From contig NC_037091.1 of the NCBI RefSeq assembly GCF_002994745.2, forward strand, positions 26,045,789 to 26,109,788: a DNA stretch of 64,000 nt, given 5' to 3'. The position numbers and the translations under genes are program-made. Of the stretch, positions 1 through 13,080 are shown piece after piece. Origin of the DNA: Rosa chinensis (lineage: Eukaryota; Streptophyta; Magnoliopsida; Rosales; Rosaceae). A model generated the notes under the pieces. That model was not told where the DNA came from and did not search any database. It saw only the letters and a list, made by a program, of their open reading frames with translations. How positions within the stretch are numbered: the stretch's first letter is position 1; every line of letters begins with the position of its first letter.

Positions 1-600
1 CGATCTTTCCGGTAATAAAACCAGTCTTCTTCTTGGCACTGAGGGAAATCCTCATAGCACGGCACCAGGAATGATAATTATCGCCATTTAAATGCTTCCA
101 AACAAGCAAAAGACCGTGATGGTTTGAATGGTGTAGGAACAAGGGATTTAATGAATCAAGGGATGATGATCCATTAGATGGTGGAAGCTTTGAACATAGC
201 AATAAAGTAAGTTTTAACTTGATCACGTTAACTGAAATTTTGTTTTTGCTTGAATTGCTTAGCTTGCTTTTCCTTCATTGTCACAGATTTGCATGATCAT
301 GTGCCTAACTAGCATATCTGAGTCATATACATTTTTTTTCTATATCTTGCTTGGTATTATCTTCCGCATAAATAGATGCTTTCATGTAGAATTTTCATTT
401 GTATAAGATTTCTTTGTGGCTTGGCTTTGGCTTGCTTACATAGTTGAGCATGCTCTCTGTGGGTTTGTATGACTTATGGTAGCTATGGTAACGCACTGAC
501 CACACACAACCTTGATTTTATTGCAATGGTGCTAACATACCTCATCTTAAATACTGATTGCTTATTTTTTAAGAACCTGTAGTTCTAATCCTAACATACC
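1..600. other. Unassigned sequence upstream of copia-1
   Basis: No coding sequence, LTR or known repeat was recognised here. A 5' LTR for the copia element downstream would be expected to resemble 6059-6265 and begin TGTTGTAAAT, but no such copy is seen. The copia 5' end is therefore missing or diverged beyond recognition. Confidence 0.4.
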
Positions 601-622
601 TCATCTTCATTATGGCAGGAAG

Positions 623-1678
623 ATGATGAATTTGGCAAAATTGGATTTTGTGGCACTTGACATCTCTGGCAAGAATTACCTGTCTTGGGCCCTTGATGCC
701 GAGATTCATCTAGAAGCCCAAAACCTTGGGCCTACAATCAAGGAAGGAAACTTAGCATCCCCGTAGAATAAAGCTAAGGCCATGATTTTTCTATGCTACC
801 ATCTCCATCAAGGATTGAAGGACGAGTACTTAACTATCAAATACCCACTTGAGCTATGGACAAGCTTGACAGATAGGTTCACTCACCAAAAGACTATTGT
901 GCTCCTTAGGGCACGTTATGAATGGATGCATTTGCACCTTCAAGATTACATTTCTGTGATAGATTACAATTCCACCATGTTCAGGATCACCTCCTAAATG
1001 AATCTTTGTGGAGAAACTATCACTCAGGCCATGATGCTTGAAAAGACCTTCTCCACTTTTCATGCCTCAAATATGGTCTTACAACAACAATACTGAGAAA
1101 GAGGATTCACCAAATACTCTGATCTCATCTCTTGTCTTCTGGTGGCTGAGCAAAACAATGAGCTCTTAATGAAAAACCATCAGTCTCACCCAACAGGATC
1201 ACAACCATTCCCTGAAGTGAATGCTACTTTTACTAGTGGTCATGGCAATGGACGTGGTGGAAGGCATGGCAAAGCTCGTAACCGTGGTCAAGGTCAACAA
1301 AATGGTCAAGCTTGTGGGGGCTACAACCAGCAGTTGGGCCCAAGGAACAATGCTAAGATTACTAAATGAAATGGTCAGATGATCAAAACTCATAAAAATG
1401 AAGACAATGTTTGTCTTAGATGTGGTGGTAAAGGCCATTGGGCTCGTACCTGTCGTACAAAAGACCATTTGGTGGCACTCTATAAAGCTTCCCTAAAAAA
1501 GAAAAATGCGGAGACAAACTACATTGATCACTCTGACCCTTGGGAAGTTGGGATTCATCTGAGCCTCTAGACATTACTCCGCTTGATGTCTTAGATTTTT
1601 TTGCGAACAGTGGAAACAATTTTGATGATATGACCAGTGGTGGAATTCTTGACGACAACCAGTTATCAGCCTTTGTTT
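623..1678 (+). pseudogene. copia-1 gag remnant with zinc knuckle
   Basis: This is the capsid (gag) part of a Ty1/copia retrotransposon, which would package element RNA in cytoplasmic particles. The reading frame starts at the ATG at 623 and is interrupted by a TAG near 764, where a glutamine codon is likely lost. It resumes in the same frame to a stop at 995-997. The following segment (1142-1369) is rich in Gly, Asn and Gln, as usual before the nucleocapsid. A CX2CX4HX4C zinc knuckle (CLRCGGKGHWARTC) lies at about 1411-1452. Several stops and frame changes show that it is dead. The family assignment is firm from the knuckle plus the downstream pol; the copia lineage is not assigned. Confidence 0.85.
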
Positions 1679-2330
1679 AGGCATTTTTTTCAATTTTCTT
1701 TCTACATTAGTCACATTTGTTTAGGCCACTGGATTGATTTTTTTTCTTTCAGTTTGCGTTGTTCCTAGCTAGTTTGAAAGGCAATAAAAGAAGAATTTTT
1801 CTTTCTTCTAGACATTTTGCTATATCGCTGGGGGAATAGTATGATTTCCTTACTTGCTTATGATGATGATGGGTATATACGTGAGTAATTAAAGTTTGAT
1901 CTTCCAAAAATTTTCTATATACTCTTTTATTTCCTTTAACCTGTTTTGTGGAACAATGTGATTTGCATGCAATAATTATGATGATTAATCCTACTAGTAA
2001 GCAAGTACCGTGATTTCCTTATAGCCATATCTTATGCTTTCATTTTTCTCACAAAATCTGCATTTATAACTAAGTTATTCAATTTGATTAACATATGCCC
2101 TTTTATTATATCTACACGGATAATAAAACATCAATATGTGGTCTTTATCCATGACGAACATGATCAGTTATCAAACTATATATTTGGGTTGCGTCAAGTA
2201 AACTTTGACTTGCGAGACTATCATTTTTTTTTTCTCATAACGAATATAATGATTAACTTGTATCGACTATCTCGTTAAATAATCTTTCATGCTTGAGTCA
2301 TTCTAATTATTTATTTTTTTGTGTGAAGGC
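1679..2330 (+). other. AT-rich gap between copia-1 gag and protease
   Basis: About 650 bp of AT-rich sequence without coding similarity separates the end of gag from the protease start at about 2331. It has the base composition and T-runs of a plant intron, but no single GT-AG pair was established. It could be an intron used to make a gag-only versus gag-pol product, a leader-like spacer of this lineage, or a later insertion. No transposon ends or target duplication were found at its edges. Confidence 0.4.
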
Positions 2331-5300
2331 ATGAATATGAACTCTGGATGCTCCCTGAATGATGGAGAAGATATATGCCTTGCTGACAGTGCCACTACAC
2401 ATACAGTTCTTCGCAATTGAGTATATTTCTCCACATTAATACCTTTTAAAGCTAATGTGACCACTATATCAGGTCTGCAATCGGCAGAGCCCACATTAGG
2501 CTACCAAATGAAACTCAATTGTCCATCCAAGAGGCTTTGTACTCTTTGAGATCTAGAAGAAATCTCCTCAATTTTAGGGATATCCGTTTAAATGGATACC
2601 ACATTGATACCACAAATGATAATCATGTGGAATATCTTTGCATTACGTCTAATAAAAACTGCCAAAAGTAGATATTGGAAAAATTGGTTGCCTTATCATC
2701 TGAGTTGTATTACACAACCATTAAACCAATTGAGGCATACGATGTTGTGAACCAGCAGTTCAAAAATCAACATACCTTTATGCTTTGGCATGACTGTTTG
2801 GGTCACCTCGAATCCACCATGATGCGTAGGATCATTACAAATTCTAATGGACATCCATTAATGACTTAACATATTGTTTTGCCAAGCAACCCTTGCTCAC
2901 AAGGGAAATTGGTGGTTAAACAATCTTATGCAAAGATAGAGATCGAATCCCCATCTTTTCTACAAAGAATTCAAGGGAACATTTGTGGACTGATTAACCC
3001 ATCTTGTGCACTATTTCAATATTTTATGGTTCTAGTTAATGCCTCTATAAGATGGTCACATGTTTGCCTCTTGTCTACCCGTAATGTGGCATTTGCCAAA
3101 TTAATTGCTCAGATAATTAAATTACGAGCTCAATTCCCGAACTACACTATCAAGTCCATTCGTCTAGACAATGCTGGTGAATTTACATCTCAAACCTTTG
3201 ATGATTACTACATGTCTATGGGAATTGAAATTGAACATTCGGTTCCTCATGCTCATACACAATGGTTTGGCAAAAGCTAGCTTTTATTAAGTGACTTCAA
3301 ATAATAGCGCACACTTTCCTAATGAAAACAAAGATGCCAGTTTCTGCATGGGGACATGCAATTTTGCATGCACCAGCTCTAATTCGATTGAGGCCCATTG
3401 CCAACCATCAATACTCCCCATTACAACTTGTTTATGGGAGCCAACCTTATCTCCCATTTTCGAATATTTGGTTGTGCTGTTTATGTGCCTATTGTACCGC
3501 CATAACGTACAAAAATGGGCCTTCAACATCGATCGGGAATCTATATTGGTTTTGATTCACCATCCATTATTCAATATTTAGAATCCATAATGGGTGATAC
3601 CTTCACTGCAGGGTTTGTAGATTGCCATTTTGATGAGACAATATTCCCGCCGTTAGGGGGAGATAAGACTATTCTAAATGAATGTCATGTGGATTGTACC
3701 CACTATATCTCATCTTGATCCTCATACCAAACAAAGTGAAATTGAAGTACGAAGGATTCTGCACCTCCAAAATATTGCTGACACAATGCTTGATGCATTC
3801 ACTGACACTGCAAAAGTGACTAGATCATATATCCCAGCAATAAATGCACCGGCAAGAATTGATGTCCAAATTGGACAAAATAATGTCGTGGCCAATGAGC
3901 CATCTGCTGCACACCTGAAGCGTGCCAAACCTGTAGGTTCAAAAGATTCAGTTCCTAGAAAGAGGAAATCAAAGGCACATCTGAATCCTGATGAAATTGC
4001 CATTGAAGAGAATATTGTGCAAGACATTAATGTCCGACTACAATTCATGTTTTTATAACTACAGAAGAGGAAAATGACATCGGTGAGACACAAGCCCATG
4101 AAGAGGCTCAGGTACCTGAAAATAAGAAAATTTCTGTAAACTATGTGTACACCAATGAGTTGTGGGATCTTAGAGATATGATCATAGACAATATATTCTC
4201 ATTTGCAGTAGCTACTGAACTAATAAAAGGTGATGATACTAAACCTCGCTTTGTTAATGAATGTAGATAGAGACATGATTGGATCAAATGGAAAGATACA
4301 ATCCAAACTAAATTAAATTCTCTAGAAAAACATAGTGTTTTCGGACTTGTTGTCCAAACACCACCCAATGTCAAACCAGTTAGATATAAATAAGTATGTG
4401 TAATAAAGCGTAATGAGAAAAATGAGATTGCAAGATATAAAGCGCGACTTGTTGCGCAAGGTTTTTCACAGGCATGTGATAGATTATGAGGAAATATATT
4501 CTCCTGTAATGGATTCTATCACATTTCGATATCTAATAAGTTTAGTAGTTTCAGAGAAGCTTGATATGTGACTTATGGATGTTAATGTACTAAATACCTA
4601 TACAGTGAGTTAGATACTGATATCTATATGAAAGTCCCAGAAGGACTTAGGTTGTCTAAAGCAACTACAAAACCACGCAATATGTACTCAATCAAACTGA
4701 GACAATCCTTATATGGATTGAAGCAATCTGGACAAATGTGGTACAACCGCCTCAGTGAGTATCTACTTAAGGAAGGATATGTCAATTATCCTATATGTCC
4801 TTGCATGATCATTAAGAAATCAAATTCTGGTTTTGCAATAGTCGTAGTTTATGTTGATGACATGAATTTGATTGGAAGTTTTGAAGAACTTGGAAAAACT
4901 ATTGAATATTTAAAGAAAAAATTTGAAATGAACTTGGAAAAACAAGGTATTACTTTGTGCTGCAGATTGAGCATTTGGACAGTGGGATTCTTGTCCATCA
5001 ATCTGCTTATACTGAAAAAAATCTGAAGAGATTCGGTATGCACAAAGCTCACCCACTGAGTACCCCAATGGTTGTTCGGAGTCTTGACACTATGAAAGAT
5101 CCATTTCGTCCAAGACAAGATGACGAAATTATCCTCAGTCAAAAAGTACCATATCTTAGTGCTATTGGTGTCCTACTTTCTTTGGCACAATGTACAAGAC
5201 CAGACATTGCATTTGCAGTTAGTGTGTTGGCATATTATAGCTCTGCTCCAACATCACGCCATTAGAAAGGCGTAAAAGACATTTTACACTACCTTCGTGG

Positions 5301-5888
5301 TACAACAGATATGGGTTTATTCTATACAAATAAACCTATTGATAATTCCACGATTGTTGGATATGCTGATGCATGATATCTCATTGATCCGCATAGAGGT
5401 TGGTCTCAAGCAGGATATGTTTTTACTTGTAGAGACACGACAATTTCATGACAATCATCTAAGCAAACACTACATTCGTGGCAACTTCCTCTAATCATTC
5501 AGAAATAATTGCATTATATGAAGCTGGCCGAGAATGTGTTTGGTTAAGATCCATGATTCACCATATTCGAAACACTTGTGATTTACCTTCAGTAACTAAC
5601 AATCCAACATTCATCTATGAAGACAATGCTGCTTGTATTGCTCAGATTAAAGAAGGATTCATCAAAGGTGACAAGACTACGCATATCGCACCCAAGTTCT
5701 TCCACACTCACGAGCTTCAAAAGAATCATGAAATTGTAGGTAAGCAAATTCGATGCGAGGAAAACTTGGCTGATTTATTCACCAAATCTCTACCTAAGTG
5801 TACCTTCCAGAAGTTAGTGGAAAGAATTGGATTGAGAAGACTCTCGAAGCTATCAAGCGACATATGCAAGAATCAGGAGGAGAATTAG
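2331..5888 (+). pseudogene. copia-1 pol remnant: protease, integrase, RT, RNase H
   Basis: The domain order is protease, integrase, reverse transcriptase, RNase H, which is diagnostic of Ty1/copia. The protease region near 2375-2400 keeps the LADSATTHT catalytic stretch, where copia proteases have D-S/T-G/A. An integrase zinc-finger fragment is at about 2790-2830 (WHDCLGH). The integrase core is at 2960-3270, with RLDNAGEFTS around 3160. The reverse transcriptase is at 4628-5026, with YGLKQSGQMWYNRL and YVDD near 4850. The RNase H/C-terminal part is at 5478-5888, with EDNAACIAQIKEG. The pieces lie in all three forward frames with many stops, so no functional polyprotein can be made. It is older than copia-2, judging by the density of lesions. 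Confidence 0.9.
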
Positions 5889-6058
5889 GGGAGCATCAAA
5901 AAACATGTTACCTAGGACATATGCTCGTTGTGCTCTCTTTGTTCTTCAAACAGGGTTATTTTTATCCCATTGGAATTTTGTTACCTGGCAAGGTTTTTAA
6001 CGAGATAACAATAAGCGCGTCCAATACCATCATCAATTGGTGGACATCTAAGGCGAAG

Positions 6059-6265
6059 TGTTGTAAATATTATTTCTTATGTGGCTGTCCACGTTATTAG
6101 TTAGGGACCTACATGTAATATCTCAATAGTCTGAACACTTATCATGTAAACCCTACCTCTATATAAATGAGACCTCTAAGATTGAATAATATACTTCTCC
6201 ATTTTCCCCTCATCTCTCTTTATACAGTTCTTACTCTCTACAAAGTAAGTCAATACTGTATAACA
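6059..6265 (+). repeat. Putative 3' LTR of copia-1
   Basis: A purine-rich tract (AAGGCGAAG) at about 6050-6058 is followed at once by TGTTGTAAATATT, the usual junction of polypurine tract and LTR in plant copia elements. The segment includes a TATA-like stretch (CTATATAAAT) near 6160 and could end at TATAACA at 6265, giving TG...CA ends. The second LTR is not in the window, so the exact right boundary and the target duplication cannot be confirmed. Confidence 0.55.
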
Positions 6266-6603
6266 AGATAAGAGTTTTTGGGAACATGTGATTTCCTCCA
6301 ATTGTTGACCCAAAAAAAAAAAAGGCTCCCATGTTTTAATTTGATATTTTCATTTAATTTATTATAATATTTGTTACGTACTATTCTACCCTGATATATT
6401 GGATGTGTACTTACATGGTATTAATAAAACAAAGGGCAATATTTTGGTTTTTAAAAATTTAACTTTAAGAATTATTTGCTTAATTAATATTAATTTATTT
6501 TTATTTTTAATTAATTAATTATTATATTCTAATTATTATTTTTTAATTAAATATCTTATTATTATCTAAAAGTATTATTGACGTTTCAACATATTAAGGA
6601 GAA
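6266..6603. other. AT-rich spacer between copia-1 and the MULE
   Basis: This is very AT-rich sequence with poly-A and TTAATTAA-type stretches. No gene, repeat boundary or RNA gene was recognised. It is the pre-insertion neighbour of the large MULE, whose target duplication starts at 6604. Confidence 0.5.
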
Positions 6604-6612
6604 TTGATTTAA
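6604..6612. repeat. 9-bp target duplication, left side of MULE
   Basis: TTGATTTAA, identical to 26846-26854. The MULE left end GGGATAATGA follows immediately. Confidence 0.85.
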
Positions 6613-7467
6613 GGGATAATGATAAAAAATGTCATTTTGAAGTGTCTTATTATAATTTAAACACCACAAATGTCTCCATGATAATTAAGGTCACCTGTTC
6701 ACAACCTACCACTACAGTTCAACTTAATTACAAAAGCTGCGATCGTCAGTTTCTTTCGCAGTTTACTGGAAGTGAAATAACACGGGTTACTGTTTATATT
6801 CTCCACATTATAATTTGGAATTTCAAAGGTCCAAAAACCGCTCAAACCTACTCCAAAATATTACTCTCATCTTCACCTCCGGCAGCCACATTCTAAGACA
6901 CATATATTCTCCGACGACTGTTTTCCTCCACGGTGAAGCAGCGCCGACTCTGCAAAAGTACTTCACAGAAAAAGCCCCAAAATTTTAGGGTTTTGAAGAA
7001 TTGCAGACCTTCAATCATCTACCTCGACCGGGTAATCTTTCAGCCTCGATTCTCAGAAACTTCTCTTACTTAATTGCGATACATTGAGATAGTGTATAAT
7101 TTTGGAATTATAAGTCGAATATGATATAATTATTTCTGCATTTGATTATGAAACAAAACAATTTGATTCCAAGTTTTGTTTTGACTGAAGATTTAAAGCA
7201 TTTTTGAGTGGAGATGATAAATGACTGCCTTTAAATTTTAGTTTGATGTTGTAACATAGCCAGTGACATAGGCTACTGAGTGGGTGTGATTTGATTTGGT
7301 GCGGCTGTGTTTTTATTTTGGTGTGATTTGATACAGAGACATGGACATTAACATAACCATTTATACGGAGATAATGACCGTTTATGATGCTGTTTAGGCT
7401 ATAGGCTTTACTAAAATGGAAATGCTGCTAGTTCAAATACATAATTTATTGGATCATATAATGAAAC

Positions 7468-7690
7468 TGATCATGTAACTGACCATGTAACTTACAATGT
7501 ATGTAACTGAACATGTAACTGAGCATGTCATTTACAATATATGTAAATGACCAAGTAACTTACTCTGTAACTGATCATGTAACTGACTTTGTCATTGACA
7601 TGGTCTGTGACTTCACTGGCCAGATCACTAGCTGGCCAAGTTACTGGTTATGTAACTTGCAAACTCAATGCTAACCTTCTTATTTTAAAA
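7468..7690. repeat. 12-bp repeat array upstream of Ulp1 copy 1
   Basis: This is a degenerate run of units like GTAACTGACCAT, GTAACTTACAAT, GTAACTGAGCAT and GTCACTGGCCAA. It ends just before the Ulp1 copy 1 start codon. A longer-order stretch (GTAACTTACAATGTATGTAA) recurs, with changes, at about 12385, 12440 and 12620, so the arrays share ancestry. Confidence 0.75.
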
Positions 7691-8830
7691 ATTTTCAACA
7701 TAATTAAAACATCAGAAATGGCAAGACCAAAAAGAAAAGAAAGGGAACCAAGCGATGATGACGAAGACTATCGAGAGGTGGAATCAAAAGATGAAGAAGA
7801 TGATCGAACGATACAGAGAAAGAAGAATTCGAAGAAGAATTTGAAATCAAAAAGAAAAAGACAGGAAGAAGTAGAAGATTCAGAAACAGAAGAAGAAGAA
7901 GAAACATCAGCAAAGAAGATTGCCAAGAAGCATTCAAAAGAAAAAAGCAAAAAACAGAAAGTAAAACATATAGAAGATTCAGACACAGAAGAAGAACCAT
8001 CACCAAAGAAGGGTTCGAACAAGCATTCAAAAGTAAAAAAGCGAAAAACAGAATCTAAAGAAAGTAGAAGATTCTGAAGAGCAAGCAGAAGTGTAGAAGA
8101 AAAACCTAAAGCTATGCCAAAGAGGAAGAGACTTGTGAAACCAGGATATGTGCAGTACAGGTGCACATTAATAAGTTTCTTGAACACAATTAAAGATAAC
8201 AAGAAGAATCTGAGTCCAAGAACATTAGATTTGCTCAGGCAGAGACCATTTGGAAATATTGTAGATGCATTCCATGGTGGCTACATAGAGGAGAAGTCAG
8301 CCAAGAAATCTGATGATTTCATTACCATCCTATTGCAGGCATACAACCATGAAAAAGACCTCTTCTTCTTTGGAAAGAAGAAATTTAGGATCTCGATAAG
8401 AGATATTTCAAAGATCCTAGGACTGCCAGCAAAAGGTGAGTTGGTCCCAAAAAGTTCTGAGGGTGCATATTAGTCAGAATTTGTCGAGAAGTTTTTTCCA
8501 AAGACAGCGAGAATTAACAAGAAAGTTGTGGAGAAAACTCTGCAAAATGCCATCAAAGACAAGCCAACAATGGAGGAAGGGATTGAGAAGAAGGACAAAA
8601 ATGTGGCAAGGTTAATCTTGCTGGACTTGTCAATCAAGTTTTTGTTCCCAAACGCAGGGGGAACAATTTCATGGGACTACGTCAAAGCCTGCAAATATTT
8701 TGATAATATTGGATCTTATGACTGGGCAAAGGAAGTTGGAAGCTTCTTAAAAAAGTCTATAAAGGCTTTGAAAAAGAAGAATTCAAATAGCTCATATGGC
8801 AATACGGGGGGATGCGTTCTAATAATACTG

Positions 8831-9253
8831 GTAAGTTACTGTCATACTGAAATGTCACTGGTCAAGTAACTGCATGTCACTAACTAAGTTGCTATGACTA
8901 ATTTTTTTTTTTTGTGCATGCAGTATTGGTTCTGTCAAAAGACTGAAAAAATCAAGCTAATATCTGGAAGGGAGAACGAAGAACATGAGATGAGAAATGG
9001 GACATCCAGAGGCTCATACAGAATTGGACAAGCTTTAACAGCTTGAAAAAACTAACTGTAAGTTGTTCTTTGTCAATGAAGTTGTCACTGGCCAAGTAAT
9101 TATATTGATTAAAAGTTACTGATTAAGTCACTGTCACACTGAATGTCAATGGCCAAGTCACACTTCATGTCACTGGCCTTTATAACTGTTGTAAACATGT
9201 CATTAGTTATGTCACATAGCATGTCACTGACATATGGAACATGTTTCTTTTAG
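8831..9253. repeat. 12-bp repeats in introns 1 and 2 of Ulp1 copy 1
   Basis: Introns 8831-8923 and 9058-9253 consist largely of variants of GTCACTGGCCAAG and GTCACACTGAATGTC. The small exon 8924-9057 between them, beginning TATTGGTTCTGTC, is free of the repeat. The repeat therefore respects exon limits. Confidence 0.7.
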
Positions 9254-10589
9254 AAAATATTTGAAAAGCTAAAGGAGGATCGAGAGGAATTAGAATCCGA
9301 GGAAGAGGAGAATAGATTAGATGAAGCAAAGACAGTTCCAGAAGGAGAGAAAAAGGAGATGATGATTAGAATTCTGAAAAGGAAGAAGATAACCTAGAAG
9401 TTGAGGTGGTTAAACAGGAAACAACTTTAGAAAAAAACAAGTGGGAGAAACAGCTTCAGAAAAAGGAGGAGGAGATAAGATGTCTGACTGTGGAGAGATA
9501 ATTTGCAGAAAAAACTGAAGGAAAAGGAACAGGAACTAACGAAATTCGAGGAGGACATGGAGAATCTGGAAGAACGAAATGTTGCACTTGTGACAGAGAA
9601 TTTGTGCCTTGCATCATCGGTGAAGGAGTTAGAGGCAAAATTGAAGAAATTGGAGCAGATGTTGAGCCCAAAGACTCACACCTCAACAGCAACTCGACAG
9701 CACAGCTCCCAACCACCTAACTCAACAAAAGAAAAAAATGAATCAAATGCAGCTGCACCTAAGGTTGTTGAAAATACAGAAAAGAAAGATCAATCGACTG
9801 TTAAGGAAGGTCAGTCCCAAGAGATCTTGACAGTCGAAGAATCTGCAGCTGGAGCAGCTCAATCTCCACCTCACTGCACAGTGCCAGAAGAAACTCAATC
9901 GACACCTCCATCAAACAAGGACTCACTGTTCCAGAGCCCCACAGTTCTCATGTTCACAGTTGAAGAAATGGAAAGACAACCTAACATGTTTCTGATAGTG
10001 AAAACTCCTGAAGCTGCGCATGACTTTCCACTTCATACGTTGAGTATAGAGGAAGAGCAGAAGACACCAGAAGAGAACAAAAAGGGCAAGTTAACAATGC
10101 GCATTACAGAGAAACATTCTGGTGAAAATGTATCATCAATGGGTTTCTACTCATATGTTGTGAGATTAAAGAATAGGAAAAGAACACAGAAGAAGGACAA
10201 CATTTACTGGTGGGGGGATGTGAAAGCAAAAAGAGAGAAAAAAGCAAAGGAGAAGGAAGAGAGATTGAGAGCTGCTGAAAAGAAAGAAAAAAGAAAAGAA
10301 GAAGAAGGCCTTACTGCAACCTACAGAACGTAAAAAGCTAGAAGAGATGGTAGCACAACAGAATTTGGACGGTTTACCCGAGGACGTTCTGAAAGCGATA
10401 AGAGAGATGGACGCTGAAGAAAAAGCAGAATTCAATGAAGAGCCAGAAGAGAAACAGCTTCCTCCTGAGGTCGTAAACTGGGAGAAGAGCAAAGTGTACA
10501 ATTATATGGACCAGGACACCAAGAGGAGAGAGCAGAGATACTGGCAAAATGCCCCATCAGGGTAATACTGCAATCAAGTTGAAATTCTA

Positions 10590-10795
10590 TTTAAATTTTA
10601 TTGTAACTTGCCAAGTCATTGTTCATGTTACTGGCTAAGTAACTGGGCATGTGAAGTCGCTGGCCAAGTAATTGTTCATGTAGCTAGCGAAGTCACTGGC
10701 CGTGTAACTGTCAATGTAGCTGGCCATGTGAAGTCACTATACATGTAACTGTCCATTTCATTGTTAAAGTAACTGCATATCACAATACATGTTAG
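10590..10795. repeat. 12-bp repeat array in intron 3 of Ulp1 copy 1
   Basis: About 200 bp of units such as GTAACTGGGCATGTGAAG, GTCGCTGGCCAAGTAATTG and GTAGCTGGCCATG fill the intron between the coiled-coil exon and the exon starting at 10820. They have the same strand sense as the other arrays. Confidence 0.75.
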
Positions 10796-11883
10796 TTATA
10801 CTATTCATTCTATGCATAGTGTTCTTCTGGGTAGGCAAGCGCTATGGAGCAGAGGTATCCAGACAGGATCTAAAGGACATGATAATGGATAAACCTATAG
10901 CAAGCAACTGCATAGAATGTTATGGGATTCTATTGACTGATCAACTATTGGACAAAGAATCACAGGGTCTGAAGGTGCCATCTTTTATGAATCCCTTATG
11001 CTGAGTAAGTAGTGGAACGATTAATCTACATTCAAAACAAATCATTTGTAATTGGTAATAACTTGTCTTCTGTTATGCTTTTCTTTGAAACAACATTAAT
11101 TTAAAGGTGTATTTTGTACATCTATACCTCTGCGAACCACTGTTCCAGAATCTGGCAAGGTCTAACTATATATTCTTCCCAATTTCACATGAATCCGGAT
11201 CTCATCATACACTGCTGATTTTTGACAAGGGCTTAAAGAATTGGTTCCACTGTGATTCAAAGAAACCGAAAAACCATTAAATGGAGGTTGCTTTCAAAAT
11301 GTCAAAAAAATGGTATAAAACTCTTCTGTCATACTAATTTTTTTATATTTAATTTAAAGAGAGAGCATATTATTGATTTGGCTGTGATATTGGAAATGCA
11401 TATTGAAATGGTAGAGCTTTGGATGACAGCAGTCAAAGACCAAGCAGATGACATGCTAGACCAAGGATGCCGAATGAAATTCGATGAAAAGAACAGCTCA
11501 AAAGAAGAATTGAAACTGATCGAAGTTCCCTTGACTGAAAATGAGATAGAAAGCATAAAATGGATCAGGGATAACTATAATGGAAAAATGAATGTGAAAG
11601 ACGTTAAAAGTTGCCATCAACAAGGAGAAGACTCATAAGTACACAGCTGTTTAAAAAATGTCGATATATCATTATAAAGTTCAAATTCATTGCCTTAAAT
11701 TTATATGTGACGAACAGATTGGATTGCGGGCTTTTTGTGATGTACAACATGGAGAAAATTTCGAAAAAGGAGACAGTTCCAAGAAAACTAACAAAGGATG
11801 ATATTCTGAATTTTAGAGCTCAAGTGGTAAAGTCATTTGCAGAATGTAGGCATAGCTGGAACTCAACACATGACGAATTATAG

Positions 11884-13080
11884 AAATTTGTTTAGGGAAT
11901 AGGACAGGTTGAAAAGCTCCTTCAGTACATGTTATATAGTTTTTAGAGAGCTTCTTAAGTACCTGTTTTATAGTTTTTGGATTGCTTTACTATATATAAT
12001 TTCGTTTGCAATGATCTTTTGAAAGCAATTTATGTGCTTAGGTACCTTCTAAAGTAACTGGCCAAGTTACAGAGAAACTAAATGTCACTAAATGTCCTTG
12101 TAACTGTCTATGTAGCTGTTCAAGCCACTGTCCATGTAGTTAGACAAGTGAAGTCGTTGGGCAAGTCACTGTCAATGTAGCTGTCCATGTGAAGTGGCCA
12201 AGTCACTGTTCATGTAGCTCGCCAAGTGAAGTCGTTGGCCAAGTCACTGTCAGTGTAGCTGGCCATGTGAAGTCGCTGGCCAAGTCACTGTCCATGTAGT
12301 TGGTCAAGTGAAGTCGCTGGCCAAATTAACCTCATGTCACAAATTATGTAACTGAACATATAGCTGATCATATAACTGACCATGTCACTTACAGTGTATG
12401 TAACTGACTATGTAACTGAGCATGTAGCTGAAGATGTAACTGATCATGTCACTTATAATGTATGTAACTGACTAAGCTAGTGAGGTCACTGGCTAGGTCG
12501 CTAAACAAGTCATTGGCCAAAGAAGTCACTAGAAAAGGCCAACTCCTTGGCAATGTGTGTTAATCTCATGTCATATAGTAAGTAACTGATAATGAAGCTA
12601 ATCATGTAACTAACCATGTAACTTACAGTGTATGTAACTGACCATGTAACTGAGCATGTAGCTGAATATGTAACTGATAATGTCACTTACACATTGTAAC
12701 TGACAAAGTGAAGTCGTTGGCCAAGTCACTGTCAGTGTAGCTGGCCATGTGAAGTCGCTGGCGAAGTCACTGTCCAAGTAGTTGGTCAAGTGAAGTCGCT
12801 TGCCAAATTACAGAGATTGCTTTAGTATATAAAAGTTTTTTTGCAATGATCTTTTGAAAGAAATTCATGTGCTTAGGCACCTTCTAAAGTAACCGACCAA
12901 GTTATAGAGAAAATGAATGTCACTAGAACTGGCAACCTGAATGTCATGGACCAGGTCACTGGTCAAGTTACTGTAGAATTAACTGGCCAAGTCACTAGCC
13001 AACTCATTACTCAAATCACTAGCAAAGAAACTTTAGAACTCTAAGTCACTAGAGAAGTCACAGCCAATATGATATTTCTA
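11884..13080. repeat. Largest 12-bp repeat array, 3' of Ulp1 copy 1
   Basis: After a short 3' region (11884-12040), about 1 kb is built from GTCACTGTCCATGTAGCTGG, GTGAAGTCGCTGGCCAA and GTAACTGACCATGTAACTTA units. At least two longer-order blocks are repeated: AGTCACTGTCAGTGTAGCTG occurs at about 12242 and 12725. No coding potential is visible. An equivalent, shorter array follows Ulp1 copy 2 at 22650-23275. Confidence 0.75.

Larger units (their letters stand above)
7718..11883 (+). pseudogene. Ulp1-like cysteine protease, tandem copy 1 (broken)
   Basis: Ulp1/SENP proteases remove SUMO or similar modifiers; transposon-borne copies have no proven substrate. Likely exons are 7718-8830, 8924-9057, 9254-10561, 10820-11004, about 11107-11312, about 11352-11634 and 11718-11883. 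Most boundaries have GT-AG ends and match copy 2. The N-terminus is a highly charged Lys/Glu tail. It is followed by a DUF1985 or plant-mobile-domain-like region (GYVQYRCTLISFL to SWDYVKACKYF). A coiled coil (9503-9670) and a Ser/Thr/Pro-rich part come next, then the protease. The catalytic residues are visible as SHHTLLIF (His, about 11210), FHCDSK (Asp), CHQQGEDS (Gln) and LDCGLF (Cys, codon 11725-11727). Breaks include a frameshift near 8060, a stop at 8471, a frame change in exon 2, a stop near 9386 and a last-intron donor changed from GT to AT at 11635. It is a pseudogene inside the MULE. Confidence 0.8.

Noticed and set aside
1..600. 5' LTR of copia-1
   Set aside because: No match to the putative 3' LTR at 6059-6265 could be found by eye.
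12040..13080. CRISPR-like array
   Set aside because: Repeats are short, degenerate, not separated by unique spacers, and occur in introns of a plant transposon.
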